Part shown: positions 41,226 to 42,900 of the stretch, in pieces
Numbering within the stretch: the first letter of the stretch is position 1
How the letters are laid out: the number at the start of each line of letters is the position of its first letter
Source of the DNA: Alphaproteobacteria bacterium
Lineage (GTDB): Bacteria; Pseudomonadota; Alphaproteobacteria; Rs-D84
Assembly: GCA_017535105.1 (NCBI GenBank)
Contig: JAFXUI010000006.1
Location: 1-42,900 of the forward strand
DNA: 42,900 nucleotides
Direction: 5' to 3'
Made by a program: the position numbers and the translations under genes
The notes under the pieces: generated by a model
Seen by the model: the letters and a program-made list of their open reading frames with translations, nothing else
Databases searched by the model: none
What the model was told of the DNA's origin: nothing

Positions 41226-42200
41226 TTATTTTTCATGTTGATTATCGGGAACAATTTTTTGGATAGTTTTTTGTATTTTATCAATTACGGCGATCTTGCC
41301 CTTTATAAGCGACTTCTTTTTTTGTTCATTTACCCGCTTTAAGAACTCTTGCCGCCCCTTTTTGTGCAGACACAGGCCTGACTGACCCCGAAGCGGCCGG
41401 CGCACCTGGATATATTCCGGCATTTCGTCCTGAAACTCTGCTAATTTCTTAGTTATGATATTAACCCCCGTCATTGGGAAAGTTTTATCTTTCATCAAAT
41501 CTGTCGCCGATTGCCATTCGTCTGTTTTGGGCGGATAAGATTTATACCCCACCCTTTCTAAAAACATTTTCCGGCCCTTTTTATGTAAACACAGACCCAC
41601 TTTGCCCACCGCCGGCTTACGCACCTGAATATACCCCGGCATTTCGTGCTGTAATTCTTGCAATTTCTTGTTGATGATAATTTTATTCGGCATTGGAAAT
41701 GTTTTGTCGTTTTGTAAATCAAATGCGGATTGCCATACCGATGTTTTTGGTGGGTAATACACATAACCTATTTTTTCCAAAAATACATCTATCGCATCAC
41801 GACGCAAACACAAACATTCCAAGCCCGACGTCGGCCGGCGCATCTGGATATAATCCGGCATTTCGTTTTGTAATTTTTTCATTTTTTCACCAATAGAAAC
41901 ATTATCTTGTATTGGGAAATTTTTATCTTTGGCTAATTCATTTGCCGATTTCCATGCCGATGTTTTTGGCGGATAATACTTGTACCCTATTTTTTTTAGG
42001 AACATATCACGCCCGTCACGCCGCAAACACAGCGCTGGCTGGCCACTTGCGGGTTTACGCAATTGGATATATTCTGGCATTTCTTCTCTGACCTCTTGTA
42101 ATTTCTTGTTTATGGTCATTGTATCGCCCATCGGAAACGTTTTATCATTTCGCAAATCTATACCCGATTGCCATTCAGATGTTTTCTTTAATAATTCCAT
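41226..42200 (-). CDS. Protein of four 73-residue tandem repeats
   Basis: The 324-residue protein consists of four direct repeats and a basic tail. The repeats are residues 7-79, 80-152, 153-225 and 226-298, each 73 residues (219 bases). The shared pattern is W-x-S-A-x-[DE]-L-x3-K-x-F-P-[MI], then [IV]-x-x-K-[KM]-L-x-x-x-x-x-E-M-P-x-Y-I-Q-x-R-[KR]-P, then G-x3-L-C-L-x4-x3-FL-x-[KR]-[IV]. The first three end with G-Y-x-x-Y-P-P-K. Every repeat keeps one LCL cysteine. Each could be a small helix-rich module, perhaps winged-helix or nucleic-acid binding given its charge, but this is unproven. No signal peptide or membrane helix. The ATG at 42200 follows GGGGGTTG; a TTG at 42215 is less likely. 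Confidence 0.8.
   Translation of the reverse strand: MELLKKTSEWQSGIDLRNDKTFPMGDTMTINKKLQEVREEMPEYIQLRKPASGQPALCLRRDGRDMFLKKIGYKYYPPKTSAWKSANELAKDKNFPIQDNVSIGEKMKKLQNEMPDYIQMRRPTSGLECLCLRRDAIDVFLEKIGYVYYPPKTSVWQSAFDLQNDKTFPMPNKIIINKKLQELQHEMPGYIQVRKPAVGKVGLCLHKKGRKMFLERVGYKSYPPKTDEWQSATDLMKDKTFPMTGVNIITKKLAEFQDEMPEYIQVRRPLRGQSGLCLHKKGRQEFLKRVNEQKKKSLIKGKIAVIDKIQKTIQKIVPDNQHEK
41307..42182 (-). repeat. Four-fold 219-base coding repeat
   Basis: Units 41964-42182, 41745-41963, 41526-41744 and 41307-41525 encode the repeats of the preceding feature. They have diverged in sequence yet kept the exact period of 73 codons, which points to old duplication under selection rather than recent slippage. 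Confidence 0.85.
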
Positions 42201-42229
42201 TTTCGCAACCCCCAAACATTACAAGGGGT

Positions 42230-42238
42230 ATTATACCA
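42230..42238 (-). promoter_or_regulatory. Extended -10 of the tandem-repeat gene
   Basis: On the minus strand TGTGGTATAAT, so TGG-TATAAT with -10 at 42235-42230, about 30 bases before the ATG. No clear -35 is seen; the region upstream is the 5S terminator. Confidence 0.5.
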
Positions 42239-42250
42239 CAAAAAAAGCAA

Positions 42251-42278
42251 AATAAAAACCCGCCATATCGGCGGGTTA
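42251..42278 (-). terminator. Terminator of the rRNA operon
   Basis: AACCCGCC / GGCGGGTT (42257-42264 with 42270-42277), followed on the minus strand by TTTTTATTTT, about 35 bases after the 5S gene. Confidence 0.8.
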
Positions 42279-42300
42279 AATTCGGTTTTTAGTGTCATAA

Positions 42301-42434
42301 CTGGATTTATTCTGGCGACGACCTACTCTTCCGTGGCTTAAGCCAAAGTACCATCGGCGATACGGAGTTTCCCTGTCTGGTTCGGGATGGAACAGAGGGT
42401 GACTTCCGCTCAATAATCACCAGAATAAATCCAG
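42301..42434. repeat. Inverted repeat closing the 5S rRNA
   Basis: CTGGATTTATTCTGG (42301-42315) and its exact complement at 42420-42434 enclose the 5S gene. The stem would bring the ends of the precursor together for RNase cutting. Confidence 0.8.
42311..42427 (-). rRNA. rrf: 5S ribosomal RNA
   Basis: On the minus strand the sequence contains the 5S hallmarks: TTATTGAGCGGAAGTCACC near the 5' end, CCATCCCGAACCAGACAG in the middle and AGAGTAGGTCGTCGCCAG at the 3' end. The length is about 115 bases. The ends are approximate. Confidence 0.93.
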
Positions 42435-42487
42435 CGAACATCATAATAACTTATTTTTAGAATCTGTCAACACTTCTCTTCAAGCAT

Positions 42488-42510
42488 TTCGTTTGAACAA
42501 GTCAAACGAA
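42488..42510 (-). other. 23S-5S spacer hairpin (processing stem)
   Basis: TTCGTTTGA / TCAAACGAA (42488-42496 with 42502-42510) is a perfect 9-bp hairpin at or just beyond the 3' end of 23S rRNA. It is probably part of the precursor-processing structure. Confidence 0.6.

Positions 42511-42900
<390 letters not shown>

Overview
The window reads as a chromosomal segment of a small-genome alphaproteobacterium with a Gram-negative envelope. Lineage is inferred, not shown. The pointers are moderate-to-low GC by eye, a run of VirB6/TrbL-type membrane proteins like the duplicated rvhB6 genes of Rickettsiales type IV secretion systems, a pyruvate phosphate dikinase of the kind common in Rickettsiales, a MerR gene behind gyrA, and many secreted or outer-membrane proteins of unknown role. 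A gut or host-associated member of the Rickettsiales/Holosporales/RF32-like groups would fit. No phage, IS element, integrase or CRISPR array was seen.

Layout. 1-351: tail of a possible upstream gene and a non-coding stretch that can fold into a structured RNA. 352-2149 (minus): a radical SAM enzyme and a secreted PAP2 phosphatase. 2267-2341: tRNA-Glu(CTC). 2397-6196 (minus): gyrA, a MerR regulator and an outer-membrane barrel in one operon. 6336-6658 (plus): a tiny membrane protein and rpmH (L34). 6731-15415 (minus): a long envelope and housekeeping operon, mraY-ftsW-murG-ompA-like-comF-valS-acyl-ACP thioesterase. 15471-18872 (minus): a lysozyme-inhibitor-like lipoprotein, PBP1A, a catalytically degenerate inositol-monophosphatase homologue and rpmE (L31). 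18948-26101: a hypothetical gene and five VirB6-like proteins, one on the minus strand and four translationally coupled on the plus strand. 26105-28914: UvrD/PcrA helicase (minus) and a DnaQ-type exonuclease (plus). 28954-34202 (minus): two large paralogous secreted cysteine-rich proteins with rplU-rpmA (L21/L27) between them. 34387-36251: a PagL-like outer-membrane protein and small proteins, one with a GLG1-type cysteine repeat. 36358-39015: pyruvate phosphate dikinase. 39154-41139: small secreted and membrane-anchored unknowns. 41226-42200: a protein made of four 73-residue tandem repeats. 42311-42900 (minus): 5S rRNA and the 3' end of 23S rRNA.

Two themes stand out. One is peptidoglycan and envelope building (MraY, FtsW, MurG, PBP1A, an OmpA-like protein, an MliC-like lipoprotein, PAP2, a PagL-like enzyme). 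The other is a possible secretion or surface system: five VirB6-like channel proteins lie close to two large periplasmic or surface cysteine-rich proteins, one ending in an EGF-like segment. Housekeeping genes mostly have TTGACA-type -35 boxes with a 16-base spacer. Several of the unknown or envelope genes instead have extended -10 boxes (TGnTATAAT) and very short leaders. Terminators are very regular GC-stem hairpins built on CCGCC/GGCGG.
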